From Paenalcaligenes sp050487225 (GTDB lineage Bacteria; Pseudomonadota; Gammaproteobacteria; Burkholderiales; Burkholderiaceae_B), in the NCBI RefSeq assembly GCF_050487225.1, contig NZ_JBKQGY010000002.1, positions 124,001-188,000 on the forward strand: a stretch of 64,000 nucleotides of DNA. The letters are read 5' to 3'. Position numbers and translations under genes: made by a program. Numbering within the stretch: the stretch's first letter is position 1; each line of letters begins with the position of its first letter. Below, one piece after another: positions 8,825 through 17,776 of the stretch. Under the pieces are notes generated by a model. That model was not told where the DNA came from and ran no database searches. It saw nothing but the letters and a program-made list of their open reading frames with translations.

Positions 8825-9934
8825 CTACTCTTTTTGCATAACCTGTTTAAACACCTGATCCCACTGCTGCAGCACTACATCCAGTGCATAGCGATCACGT
8901 ACGGATTGCGCTGCGCGTTGCCCTAATGCACCGCGTAAACGCCTATCATCCATCAACTCTGCTAAGGCTTGTGCCATGGCAGCTTTATTGCCTACTGGCA
9001 CTAGCCGTGCATCTTTGCCTTGCTGCGAAATATCACTAGGCCCACTCGGGCAATCGGTAGTCACACAAGGCAAGCCCAGCGCCATCGCCTCTAGCAAGGC
9101 ATTAGGAAAACCCTCGTACTGCGAGCTCAACACAAAAATCTGCGAATGTGCTAACTCATGCCATGGGTATTCAGTACGACCCGGAAGATGAATACGATCT
9201 TTCAAGCCTACTAGCTCAGCTTGTCGTTCTAACTCCGCACGCTGCGGACCTTCACCATGTATGTATAACTGCCAATCAGGGCGCTGTTCAGCCACTTCCG
9301 CAAACGCATTAATTAACAGTGAAAAACCTTTGGCTGGCACGAGCCTACCCAACGCATCAATGCGCGCAGAGTTTTCTTTTTCTACGGATTCCTGACGCTG
9401 AATATGCCAAATATTAGTAGGCAATGGATTGGGGATAGCGACCACTACTGGTAGACGTTGCACCATGGTACGTAAGGCTTTTTCCGCATCAGAGGTTTGT
9501 ACACAAACCGCCGATGCATTGCCATAGTATCGGCGTCGCAACCACCCTAACACTCGCCCCACATTCGTAGCATGAGCAGGGTTGGTGCGCTCGCACACCA
9601 CCACAGGCACATTAACCCCACGCAAACTCAGTAACGTCGCCACGTTAACATTGGTCAGGAAACTCAACACCACGTCGGGTTTCTCTTGGCGCACCACACG
9701 CCGCATACCCAACCATTTACGTAATGCGCTAGGCAGTGGCAAGGCAGGCAAATGCTGCGTTAACCAATGCACGCGAACATTATCGTTAATGGGATAAAAG
9801 CTACGCGAAGACCCCAAATGAGTAGGCACCAACACCACCTCATCGCCACGTGCTGCCCACGCATTCACTAACGTGGCTGCTACTCGCTCAGCCCCGCCGG
9901 CATTCATTGCACCCACAAAAAAAAGTATTTTCAC
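8825..9934 (-). CDS. Family-4 glycosyltransferase
   Basis: This 369-residue GT-B transferase opens with MKILFFVGAMNAGGAERV, the acceptor-side glycine-rich loop. The C-terminal half carries YEGFPNALLEAMALGLP and SGPSDI, which define the donor-binding EX7E region. The SGPxDI extension is frequent in transferases adding N-acetylhexosamines to undecaprenyl-linked oligosaccharides, but the donor cannot be fixed. It starts with GTG at 9934 and is spaced 19 bases from the gene before and 4 bases from the gene after, consistent with translational coupling in the polysaccharide operon. Confidence 0.88.
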   Translation of the reverse strand: MKILFFVGAMNAGGAERVAATLVNAWAARGDEVVLVPTHLGSSRSFYPINDNVRVHWLTQHLPALPLPSALRKWLGMRRVVRQEKPDVVLSFLTNVNVATLLSLRGVNVPVVVCERTNPAHATNVGRVLGWLRRRYYGNASAVCVQTSDAEKALRTMVQRLPVVVAIPNPLPTNIWHIQRQESVEKENSARIDALGRLVPAKGFSLLINAFAEVAEQRPDWQLYIHGEGPQRAELERQAELVGLKDRIHLPGRTEYPWHELAHSQIFVLSSQYEGFPNALLEAMALGLPCVTTDCPSGPSDISQQGKDARLVPVGNKAAMAQALAELMDDRRLRGALGQRAAQSVRDRYALDVVLQQWDQVFKQVMQKE

Positions 9935-9953
9935 TCTTGCATCCGTAGGGTTC

Positions 9954-11075
9954 TCAACGTTTGGTTCGCGTTGGTGCCTTTAGTAATTGCTCCCATTGCG
10001 CCATGATCCTAGCCGCTGAAAAACGGTCACGTACATCCACGGCACGGCGAGAAAACGCCACACGCTTCAAGGGGTGAGCCATCATATCGGAAAGGTGCGC
10101 AGCCAAGGCTTCTGGGTCTTCAACCGGTTGTACTAAGACGCCATCCAAGTCAGCACGAATGATTTCGCGTGGGCCAGTATCACAGTCAAACGCCACAGCA
10201 GGCAAACCACATGCCATAGCTTCCAACAAGGTGTTAGACAGGCCCTCAGTGCGCGAACTCAGTACGTACAAGTCAGAAGCTTCGTACCATTCACGTATGT
10301 TGCCTGCTCTACCCACTAACTCAATGCGCTGCCCCATCTGTAGGCTATCAATCTGTGCTTGTAAGGCCTCACGCTGAGCACCTTCACCCACGATGACTAA
10401 ATCCCAATGAGGAAAATACTTGGCCAGCAGAGAAAAAGCCTGAATCAGTACATCAAAGCCTTTCACTGGGTGTAGTCGCCCTACTGCCAATAAGCGCTGC
10501 CTACCTTCACGCTCTGGTGGCGTAATCACGGGCTGCGCATCAGGCAACGGCCAGCGTACCGAGTTAGGAATAATCACTACATTTGAGCCGGGTACATTTT
10601 TCTGTATCCAGCTGGCTGTACCTGAGGTTAAGGCCACCACAGCATCCGCACGCGGGTAGGCCCACCGACGTAGCTTCTGCCACACTTCGGGCAGCTTCTG
10701 ATAAGGCGGATGCGTATGCTCCGACACGATCACTTTGCACGGCAGCTTTTTAGCGGCAGCAACCGCCAATACGGACGACGTCGTCATCATCCCCAGCACA
10801 CAGTCTGGTTTTTGTTTGCGGAAAATTCGGCGTAATTTACGTATGCGTTTCCAGTTGGCCAAGGCACCACGCCAACCGCCACCGGAATCTCCTGCTGTGC
10901 CCAACACAAAGCGCTGCACGCTATCCGGCAGGCTATACACATCCGACTCGCGCGTACTTTGCGTCACCAAGGACACTTTGTGCCCAAGCTTCTGCCAGTA
11001 TGTGGCTAGATCCACTGCCACTCGTTCTGCACCACCCCCACCTAGGGAATGGATGACAATCATTATATGCATCAT
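9954..11075 (-). CDS. Family-4 glycosyltransferase
   Basis: This 373-residue GT4 enzyme begins MMHIMIVIHSLGGGGAERV and has the donor motif EGLSNTLLEAMACGLP followed by CDTGPREII. It is closely related in layout to the next gene downstream, suggesting an old duplication within the locus, but overall identity looks modest. Expected role: transfer of one sugar to the growing lipid-linked oligosaccharide at the inner membrane. It lies 26 bases after the flippase gene, same strand. No membrane segment is apparent, so membrane association would be peripheral. Confidence 0.87.
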   Translation of the reverse strand: MMHIMIVIHSLGGGGAERVAVDLATYWQKLGHKVSLVTQSTRESDVYSLPDSVQRFVLGTAGDSGGGWRGALANWKRIRKLRRIFRKQKPDCVLGMMTTSSVLAVAAAKKLPCKVIVSEHTHPPYQKLPEVWQKLRRWAYPRADAVVALTSGTASWIQKNVPGSNVVIIPNSVRWPLPDAQPVITPPEREGRQRLLAVGRLHPVKGFDVLIQAFSLLAKYFPHWDLVIVGEGAQREALQAQIDSLQMGQRIELVGRAGNIREWYEASDLYVLSSRTEGLSNTLLEAMACGLPAVAFDCDTGPREIIRADLDGVLVQPVEDPEALAAHLSDMMAHPLKRVAFSRRAVDVRDRFSAARIMAQWEQLLKAPTRTKR

Positions 11076-11101
11076 GCGATCAGAAATAGGTCACAGAAAT
11101 T

Positions 11102-12415
11102 TTAGTTAGTCGTCACTTTAACGGGGCGACTGGCTGCCAGAAAATAGCATACAAACGAGCTGGTATACATCAAACTGGTCGCCAGCATAATACCCTGTAC
11201 ACCCAAGCGCGGGGCGAGGGTTAAGGTCAATATGGCCTTAACAATAAAATTTAATACGGCGATGCTGGCCATTAACCGGTAGCGCTGCTGGCTGGCTAAT
11301 AATTGCACTAAGACTAGAACGCCAAAATAAAACGGCAACTGCATCACACCCCAGCGCAATACACCAGCCACTTTAGCGGTATCTGCGGCCGTAAACGCGC
11401 CGCGCTCATACAGCAACGCTATACCCCACGGTGCCAACACCCACGCCACTAACGCCACAACCAGACCTGCCAGCACCATCAGCAATGACCACCGCAATGC
11501 CATTGCACGTGCGCGTTGCGTATCCCCTTGGCTAATAATGTCGGCCAATACTGGTAATGCGGCACGCCCCACTGAGGCAGCCCCCACCCCCAGCATTAAG
11601 GAGATAAAACGGTTGGCATAGCCAAATGTCGCGTTGGCATTACCGCCTAATTGTGCTGCGGCGTACTGATCCACAGGGCCCACAAAGCTCATGGCCACCT
11701 GACCAATCAACATGATAGTGGCCGCTTGCATTAATGCTGGCCATTGCTCAGCCTGCCACCCCCATTGCGGGCGTACAGAAATTTGATCAGCTCGTTGCGC
11801 CAAAATATGCAGCCACACACACTGCACTATATAGCCCAACAACGTCCCCCACAGCAGTGGCCCTGCCATAGCCCCCGGTGGTGTCAGCAGTACCCAAATC
11901 AGTATAGAAAACGCTGGCACACTGTCCAGCAATGTATTGATGTGTCGCTCTCTGGCGCGTAGTCGCGCCGCGCTTAAGCCTATCAACAACGTAAATAATG
12001 CCGCTGGAGCAAACGCATGGATAAGCTCCATGCTCATCGCTTTGGTACCGGCGTCCAAGCCTGTACCCATGATTTGCATCACCCACGGCCAGCAGAACCA
12101 GAGTAAGGCCCCCAGCGCCAAGCCTAAGAGCATCGTGCTGGTGAGCAACTCACCGAGGAATCGTTGACGTTGTGCTTCAGGCTGATGGCGTGAACGCACC
12201 AGCACGGGAATCAGCACTACTGACATGGCGCCAACAAGCGTAACGGGCAACCAGTTCGCCATCACCATCGTGAACTGGTAGGCATCCACCACATCACTGA
12301 TACCGTAGCGATACGCCACGGCCATTTCTTTTAAAGCACCTGCAAACTTACCCAGCAGCAAAAAGACCGCCACGCGCATTGCCCCTCTGGCAATGCGGTG
12401 GTGGTCTGTATGCAT
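11102..12415 (-). CDS. MurJ/MviN-family lipid-linked oligosaccharide flippase
   Basis: This polytopic membrane protein of about 437 residues has many hydrophobic segments and the MviN-family element LYERGAFTAADT. That places it in the MOP superfamily with lipid II flippase MurJ rather than with classical Wzx. Position inside a glycosyltransferase operon suggests it flips the completed undecaprenyl-linked glycan; a second essential MurJ would then be expected elsewhere in the genome. The longest frame starts with TTG at 12472 inside the epimerase gene. ATG 12415 is preferred because GGAG lies 4 bases upstream and the predicted protein then starts MHTDHHRIARGAMRV, as expected for the family. 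Confidence 0.82.
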   Translation of the reverse strand: MHTDHHRIARGAMRVAVFLLLGKFAGALKEMAVAYRYGISDVVDAYQFTMVMANWLPVTLVGAMSVVLIPVLVRSRHQPEAQRQRFLGELLTSTMLLGLALGALLWFCWPWVMQIMGTGLDAGTKAMSMELIHAFAPAALFTLLIGLSAARLRARERHINTLLDSVPAFSILIWVLLTPPGAMAGPLLWGTLLGYIVQCVWLHILAQRADQISVRPQWGWQAEQWPALMQAATIMLIGQVAMSFVGPVDQYAAAQLGGNANATFGYANRFISLMLGVGAASVGRAALPVLADIISQGDTQRARAMALRWSLLMVLAGLVVALVAWVLAPWGIALLYERGAFTAADTAKVAGVLRWGVMQLPFYFGVLVLVQLLASQQRYRLMASIAVLNFIVKAILTLTLAPRLGVQGIMLATSLMYTSSFVCYFLAASRPVKVTTN

Positions 12416-12447
12416 TGCGCTCCAGCGCTGCCACAACCGTTTAAATA

Positions 12448-13473
12448 TCACCCCAAGAACCGCAAGTACCAAGGCATGGCTTGTGCCAACCCTTGCTGGA
12501 TGGTGAAGGCTGGTGCGTAGCCCAGCAAACGGCCTGCTTTAGAAATATCCGCCTGAGAGTGACGTACATCGCCAGGGCGGAACTCGCCGTGTACGGCATC
12601 CAAGGTGTACTCCACACCGTTGGCTTTGAGCTCAGCTTTCAGATAGCCAAACAGCTCATTCAGGGTCGTTCTACCACTCACGGCAACGTTGTACACCTGA
12701 GCGCGAGCCTCACCTTCAGCCAGCGCTGCCAAAATATTGGCTTGGATGACGTTATCGATGTAGCAGAAATCACGGCTGGTTTCGCCATCACCATTAATGG
12801 TCACGACCTCGCCAGCAACCATCGTCGCAATCCAACGTGGGATTACCGCCGCATACGCGCCGTTAGGATCTTGTCGTCGGCCAAACACGTTGAAGTAACG
12901 CAAGCCCACACTGCTGAAACCGTAAGCACGGTTAAACACATCGGCATAAAGCTCGTTCACGTATTTGGTCACAGCGTATGGCGACAATGGCTTACCAATG
13001 GTGTCTTCCACTTTAGGCAAGCCGGGGTGATCGCCGTAGGTAGAGCTGGATGCAGCGTACACATAGCCTTTTACGCCCGCATCACGCGCTGCCACCATCA
13101 TGTTCAAAGCACCACTGATGTTCACCTCGTTGGTGGTCAGTGGGTCATTCAATGAACGGGGTACCGAACCCAATGCCGCTTGATGCAATACGTAATCTAC
13201 GCCTTTGCAGACTTGTTGGCAGGTTTCTGGGTGGCGAATATCACCTTCGATAAAGCGGAAACGCGCCCAGTTTTCTGGGCCTACGTTTTGCTGCACGCTG
13301 TCCAAATTGTGTTGGTGTCCGGTAGCAAAGTTATCCAGACCCACCACTTTTTGCCCGTGCTGCAATAAGGCTTCCAATAGGTTGGAACCAATAAACCCGG
13401 CACACCCAGTCACCAACCACGTACGTGGTTGGGCTTCCAGAGTTTGCCATGCTTTTTGCAATGCTTCACTCAT
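12448..13473 (-). CDS. wbpP: UDP-N-acetylglucosamine 4-epimerase (WbpP/TviC type)
   Basis: This short-chain dehydrogenase/reductase epimerase of 341 residues has GCAGFIGSNL as its NAD-binding loop. LDNFATGHQHNL follows, a stretch characteristic of the WbpP/TviC branch acting on N-acetylated UDP-sugars. The catalytic triad is visible as SSSTYGD and YAVTKY. It probably interconverts UDP-GlcNAc with UDP-GalNAc, or their uronic acids. The 341-residue length equals that of WbpP as I recall it. It sits 15 bases after the nucleotide-sugar dehydrogenase gene; that pairing recalls WbpO-WbpP of Pseudomonas aeruginosa O6 and TviB-TviC of the Vi capsule, both leading to UDP-GalNAc uronic acid. Confidence 0.87.
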   Translation of the reverse strand: MSEALQKAWQTLEAQPRTWLVTGCAGFIGSNLLEALLQHGQKVVGLDNFATGHQHNLDSVQQNVGPENWARFRFIEGDIRHPETCQQVCKGVDYVLHQAALGSVPRSLNDPLTTNEVNISGALNMMVAARDAGVKGYVYAASSSTYGDHPGLPKVEDTIGKPLSPYAVTKYVNELYADVFNRAYGFSSVGLRYFNVFGRRQDPNGAYAAVIPRWIATMVAGEVVTINGDGETSRDFCYIDNVIQANILAALAEGEARAQVYNVAVSGRTTLNELFGYLKAELKANGVEYTLDAVHGEFRPGDVRHSQADISKAGRLLGYAPAFTIQQGLAQAMPWYLRFLG

Positions 13474-13488
13474 GATGTTCTCTTGGCC

Positions 13489-14763
13489 TTACAGACGCAG
13501 ATCGGAAGCGTCTTGTGGAAGTACGTATTTCAGGTCGTACAGTACGTGATCGGCTTTGCCCAGAGCGCGCAAACGCTCGGTACCCATTTCCACGAACTGT
13601 TTATGAGCGACCGCAATAATCACGCCATCATACTGACCTTCATCCAGCGAGCTGACGACGTCTACACCGTACTCGCGGCGAGCCTCGTCGGCTTCTACCC
13701 ACGGGTCGTACACATCGACGTTCACATCGTACTGAGCCAGTTCGCTAATGATATCGACCACACGCGTATTACGTAGGTCGGGGCAGTTTTCTTTGAATGT
13801 CAGACCCAACAGCAACACGCGCGAGCCTTGCACTTGAATACGCTTTTTGGTCATTGCTTTGACCAATTGGGATGCCACGTAAGCCCCCATGGAGTCATTC
13901 AGACGTCTACCCGCCAAAATCACTTCTGGGTGATAGCCGATGGATTGCGCTTTATGGGTCAGGTAGTAAGGATCCACACCGATACAGTGACCGCCAACCA
14001 GACCAGGTCTGAAAGGCAGGAAGTTCCATTTTGTACCGGCGGCTTCCAATACGGCTTGGGTATCAATACCCAATTTATTGAAAATCAGCGCTAGCTCATT
14101 GATCAACGCGATGTTGACGTCACGCTGCGTGTTTTCAATGACTTTGGCGGCTTCAGCCACACGGATAGAGGCCGCTTTATGCGTACCCGCAGTAATGATT
14201 TCACCGTACAGGCCATCCACCAAATCGGCCACTTCAGGTGTAGAACCTGAGGTAACTTTGCGGATGCTAGGCAGGCGGTGAACTTTATCACCGGGGTTGA
14301 TACGCTCTGGGCTGTAGCCCGCGTAAAAATCTTCGTTGAAGCGCAGGCCAGAGACTCGCTCTAACACTGGCACACACACCTCTTCGGTGGCACCGGGATA
14401 CACCGTGGATTCATACACCACGATATCGCCTTTTTTCAACACTTTACCAATGGTTTCGCTCGCACGTACCAAAGGTGTCAAATCGGGTTGTTTGTAATCA
14501 TCGATAGGAGTAGGCACCGTCACAATGAACACATTGGCCTCAGACAATTGAGCAGTCTCATGAGTGAAGCGCAAGTGAGCAGCTTGTTTCAGCTCTTCTG
14601 GCTCTACTTCCAGAGTGTGGTCCTGACCGGCACTTAATTCAGCGATGCGCGTGGTGTTGATATCAAAGCCGATAACCGGACGTTTTTTGCCAAACTCGAC
14701 AGCCAGTGGCAACCCCACGTAGCCCAGTCCAATCACGGCGAGTTTAATGTCCTTGACTTGCAA
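13489..14763 (-). CDS. wbpO: UDP-N-acetylhexosamine 6-dehydrogenase (WbpO/TviB type)
   Basis: The 424-residue protein belongs to the UDP-glucose/GDP-mannose dehydrogenase family. VIGLGYVGLPLAVEFGK is the N-terminal NAD loop; GGHCIGVDPYYL holds the catalytic cysteine. The family oxidises C6 of a UDP-hexosamine to the uronic acid in two NAD-dependent steps. With the adjacent epimerase it should yield UDP-GalNAcA or UDP-GlcNAcA. No ATG fits: the start is TTG at 14763, preceded by a strong ribosome-binding sequence AGGGGAGAG about 5 bases upstream. It follows the initiating transferase gene by 44 bases. Confidence 0.87.
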   Translation of the reverse strand: MQVKDIKLAVIGLGYVGLPLAVEFGKKRPVIGFDINTTRIAELSAGQDHTLEVEPEELKQAAHLRFTHETAQLSEANVFIVTVPTPIDDYKQPDLTPLVRASETIGKVLKKGDIVVYESTVYPGATEEVCVPVLERVSGLRFNEDFYAGYSPERINPGDKVHRLPSIRKVTSGSTPEVADLVDGLYGEIITAGTHKAASIRVAEAAKVIENTQRDVNIALINELALIFNKLGIDTQAVLEAAGTKWNFLPFRPGLVGGHCIGVDPYYLTHKAQSIGYHPEVILAGRRLNDSMGAYVASQLVKAMTKKRIQVQGSRVLLLGLTFKENCPDLRNTRVVDIISELAQYDVNVDVYDPWVEADEARREYGVDVVSSLDEGQYDGVIIAVAHKQFVEMGTERLRALGKADHVLYDLKYVLPQDASDLRL

Positions 14764-14807
14764 AATGCTCTCCCCTGAGGATCAATAATCAATACACAGT
14801 TATCATT

Positions 14808-15953
14808 CTACTGCTGTCGTTCGCGACGTGCGCGTCTAACCGATGGCAGTAATAACCAAGCAGGCCTACGCCAATGCACCAGTCGAGCATACAGCCAGAC
14901 ATAACTACAGGCAAAGGCCAGAATACTAAGTGCCAATATCCAGGTGTTATCCCACCAAATGGTGGCAGGAATCAACCCTACTAATGCAATGCCCCACAAG
15001 TACGGCGAGGCCATGGCATTAGACATAGGCGGCACGTGACGACGCCCTGAGGCCACCACGCTCACTCGCACCATTCGGCGGAAAATCAGCTGGTGCAAGT
15101 GCAACGCATCGGGCCTGTCCACAGGCACACCACGTTTAAACTTTCGACGCCAAATCGTGAATAAGGTTTCAAATACGGGATAAAACAATACGGCCAACGC
15201 ATAGAAAGGCGATACGGTGGGGTTGCGAATAACCAGTTGCACAGCCAGCTCAGCCAGCATAAAGCCTAAAAAATATGCACCACCATCCCCAAGGAACACG
15301 CGCCCAAAAGGAAAGTTCCACGCCAAAAAGCCCAACGTGGCCGAAGCCAGTGCGGCAGCAATCAGAAAGATGGGGTAGTCGCCTACTTGCCAAGCGACCA
15401 ACGACAACGAAACCGCCATTAGGATGGCAATCATGCCAGCCAGACCATTGATACCATCAATGATGTTCAGTGCGTGCGTACAACCACCCACTGCAATCAT
15501 GGTAAATAACAGGGAAATAGGCCAGAAATCTAGGATCCAATCTACCCAGAACACGCCCACGCGCGACACGCCACCTAACAACCACCACGCAATGGCGGCC
15601 GAGGCAAAAGCGGCTAACAGCCGCTTCATGGAACCCACGTCTTTAGTGATGTCTTCTACCAAACCGGCCACAAACACCGGCATGGCTGCCACAAACAGTA
15701 CAGGCCACAACCAACTTAAGGTCATGTGAGCAGGCCCCAGCACGAGTAGCCCAGCCAAAGTACCAGCCAGAATGGCCAGCCCGCCTACCCGCGGCGTAGG
15801 ACGCAAATGCGTTGCCTGCGGTTTGCTCATGTCGCTGTCGCCGGTCAGTTTTCCATGCCAGCGCTCGGACATCACAATTAGCCCACCCACCAGAAATGCT
15901 ACGGCGCAAATCGATAGCATTGTTAGCGGATCCCATACTTGCAGCGAGCTCAC
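14808..15953 (-). CDS. WecA/WbpL-like undecaprenyl-phosphate sugar-1-phosphate transferase
   Basis: This is an MraY/WecA-family polytopic enzyme of 381 residues. Diagnostic stretches are GLVEDITKDVG (aspartate-rich loop), ALNIIDGINGLAG, FLGDGGAYFLGF and the late cytoplasmic DALHLHQLIFRR, in family order between transmembrane helices. It should start the lipid-linked glycan by moving HexNAc-1-phosphate from a UDP-sugar to undecaprenyl phosphate. It starts with GTG at 15953 after a GAGGGA ribosome site. It is the first gene of the minus-strand polysaccharide operon, so a promoter is expected in the 48 bases before it or further upstream in the LysR gene. Confidence 0.9.
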   Translation of the reverse strand: MSSLQVWDPLTMLSICAVAFLVGGLIVMSERWHGKLTGDSDMSKPQATHLRPTPRVGGLAILAGTLAGLLVLGPAHMTLSWLWPVLFVAAMPVFVAGLVEDITKDVGSMKRLLAAFASAAIAWWLLGGVSRVGVFWVDWILDFWPISLLFTMIAVGGCTHALNIIDGINGLAGMIAILMAVSLSLVAWQVGDYPIFLIAAALASATLGFLAWNFPFGRVFLGDGGAYFLGFMLAELAVQLVIRNPTVSPFYALAVLFYPVFETLFTIWRRKFKRGVPVDRPDALHLHQLIFRRMVRVSVVASGRRHVPPMSNAMASPYLWGIALVGLIPATIWWDNTWILALSILAFACSYVWLYARLVHWRRPAWLLLPSVRRARRERQQ

Positions 15954-16001
15954 TTCTATTTCCCTCGGGAATCTATGCTAGGGACGTCATCATACCGCGC
16001 T

Positions 16002-16970
16002 TTACTGTGCGGTAACGGTGTTGTCCTGAACATTCTTTGCATTTAATGCCCCGCCGCATTCCCCTAACAAACGCCGCAACCAGCGATGGCTGGGGGAGTG
16101 CTGATGACGCTCGTGCCAAAGCTGATAAAAACGCATGGGAGGGAACTCTACCGGGGCCTCTAAAATGGTTAACGGTAGTAAACGTGCATAATACTCCGCA
16201 AAGTGGCGGGAGGTGGTGAAAACCAGATCAGTATTCTGTAACAAATAGGGAGCAACTGAAAAAGATTGCACCATCACGCTTTCGTCTCGTCGCACACGTA
16301 AGGTCGCCAAGGTCGCATCAATCACGCCTCGTTGATTAATGGCATACGGCAGAGGCACCACGTGTCTAGCTTTGACATAATCATCCAAGCTCAACCCAGC
16401 CTTTCTACGCGCTAACGGATGGCTATTTGCCATCAAACACACGATTTCGTCTTCCAACAGCATGGATAAGTGCATGCGATCTGGCGGCTCTGGCCAGTTA
16501 CCAATCACAATATCCAGTTCGCCTTCAGCCAAGGCACGCTCAAAATCAGACTGCGCATCCAACGTATGCAAACTCAATCTGGCCTCGGGTGCTTCTCGGC
16601 GCAAACACTCCACTACTCGGCTCACAAATACGGGGGCCAAGTAATCGGGAGAGCCTATATGAAATTCATTTTTGCTGGTTTTGGGGTCGAAGCTCTCTGA
16701 GACATTTACCATGCACTCAATTTCAGCTAATGCCCCTTTAGCATGCGCCAATAGCGACAACGCACGCTCTGTGGGGACCATGCCCCCTTTTTCGCGCACT
16801 AAGAGTGGGTCGCCAATAATGTCTCGCAACCGTTTTAATGCAGCACTAACAGCGGGTTGAGACTGATTCAGCTTGAATGCTGTACGCGATACGCTGCGCT
16901 CAGAAATCAACAAACAAAATACGCGTAACAAATAGGTATCCAGCGGATTATCATCGCGCTTGGTTGCCAT
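16002..16970 (-). CDS. LysR-family transcriptional regulator, divergent from uraD
   Basis: This 322-residue regulator has a winged helix at the N-terminus (LLISERSVSRTAFKLNQSQPA) and a type-2 periplasmic-binding-fold effector domain after about residue 95. The DNA-binding part recalls the NodD/NahR branch. A GGAGG ribosome site precedes ATG 16970. The gene is transcribed away from uraD across a 166-base AT-rich gap, the usual arrangement for a LysR protein and its target, so control of ureide breakdown genes is a reasonable inference. The effector is unknown. Confidence 0.88.
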   Translation of the reverse strand: MATKRDDNPLDTYLLRVFCLLISERSVSRTAFKLNQSQPAVSAALKRLRDIIGDPLLVREKGGMVPTERALSLLAHAKGALAEIECMVNVSESFDPKTSKNEFHIGSPDYLAPVFVSRVVECLRREAPEARLSLHTLDAQSDFERALAEGELDIVIGNWPEPPDRMHLSMLLEDEIVCLMANSHPLARRKAGLSLDDYVKARHVVPLPYAINQRGVIDATLATLRVRRDESVMVQSFSVAPYLLQNTDLVFTTSRHFAEYYARLLPLTILEAPVEFPPMRFYQLWHERHQHSPSHRWLRRLLGECGGALNAKNVQDNTVTAQ

Positions 16971-17136
16971 TACTGCCTCCTCCTACATATAGGACTATCC
17001 GCCAGACCACACCACGATCAGTCAAGATAATCGGTGACGTATATATGTTATACGTTTTATTCTATTTCAAACGAAAGCAAAATACTTAAACTGTTATGAC
17101 GCTATACAATAAAGTCTTATACAGGGATTTACCGCC

Positions 17137-17670
17137 ATGACTGCATACGCCCACCCTGAGCATGCTATCACTCAGTTATCGCACCAATCACAGGCTGAAT
17201 TCATTGCCAGCTTGGATGGTATTTTCGAGCACTCCCCATGGGTGGCTGAACGCACGTGGGAGAAACGTCCGTTCGCTGATGTGGATGCTTTGCATCAAGC
17301 CATGTGTGATGTGATGCTTAACGCCCCCAAGTCAGAACAATTAGCACTGATCTTGGCTCACCCGGAATTAGCGGGTAAAGAAGCCGAGGCAGGCACACTC
17401 ACTAAAGAATCCACAGGCGAACAACGTGGTGCCGGTTTGGACCAGTGCACCGCAGAAGAATTGGTACGCCTACGCAGCCTGAATGCACGATACAAAGAAA
17501 AATTTGCATTCCCCTTCATCGTTGCGGTGAAAGGTATGTCGCGCCACCAAATCATGGATTCAGTGGAAGAGCGTCTGCAAAACAATGAAGAACAAGAGTT
17601 TCTGCGCTGTTTGACCGAAATCGGCAAAATTGCCGGCTTCAGGCTGCACGCTCGCTTTGGCGAAGCCTAG
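17137..17670 (+). CDS. uraD: OHCU decarboxylase (UraD)
   Basis: UraD decarboxylates 2-oxo-4-hydroxy-4-carboxy-5-ureidoimidazoline to (S)-allantoin, the last step from urate. The 177-residue all-helical protein shows the family elements LILAHPELAGK, a GLDQCTAEE stretch, LNARYKEKFAFPFIVAVKG and a closing EIGKIAGFRL. ATG 17137 has AGGGA upstream. Urate oxidase and hydroxyisourate hydrolase genes are not in the window. It is followed by allA after a hairpin that may end or attenuate transcription. Confidence 0.93.
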   Translation: MTAYAHPEHAITQLSHQSQAEFIASLDGIFEHSPWVAERTWEKRPFADVDALHQAMCDVMLNAPKSEQLALILAHPELAGKEAEAGTLTKESTGEQRGAGLDQCTAEELVRLRSLNARYKEKFAFPFIVAVKGMSRHQIMDSVEERLQNNEEQEFLRCLTEIGKIAGFRLHARFGEA

Positions 17671-17698
17671 CCTCTGCGCACCACTATCCTGTCTTGCT

Positions 17699-17744
17699 AA
17701 AAAGCACAGGGCCTGTCACCGTATGTTGCAGGCCCTCGCTTTTG
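17699..17744 (+). terminator. Hairpin between uraD and allA
   Basis: The arms AGGGCCTG and CAGGCCCT are perfectly complementary and are flanked by AAAAGC and GCTTTT, which extend the stem with one bulge. It ends in a short T run. It would act as a terminator or partial attenuator between uraD and allA and, being symmetrical, might work on both strands. Confidence 0.65.
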
Positions 17745-17776
17745 CACCATGCTTAGCTTCATTCTAGGATCACACC

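Noticed and set aside
12472..13155. 224-residue plus-strand frame opposite the epimerase gene
   Set aside because: Shadow of the clear WbpP-type epimerase; composition and motifs support only the minus strand.
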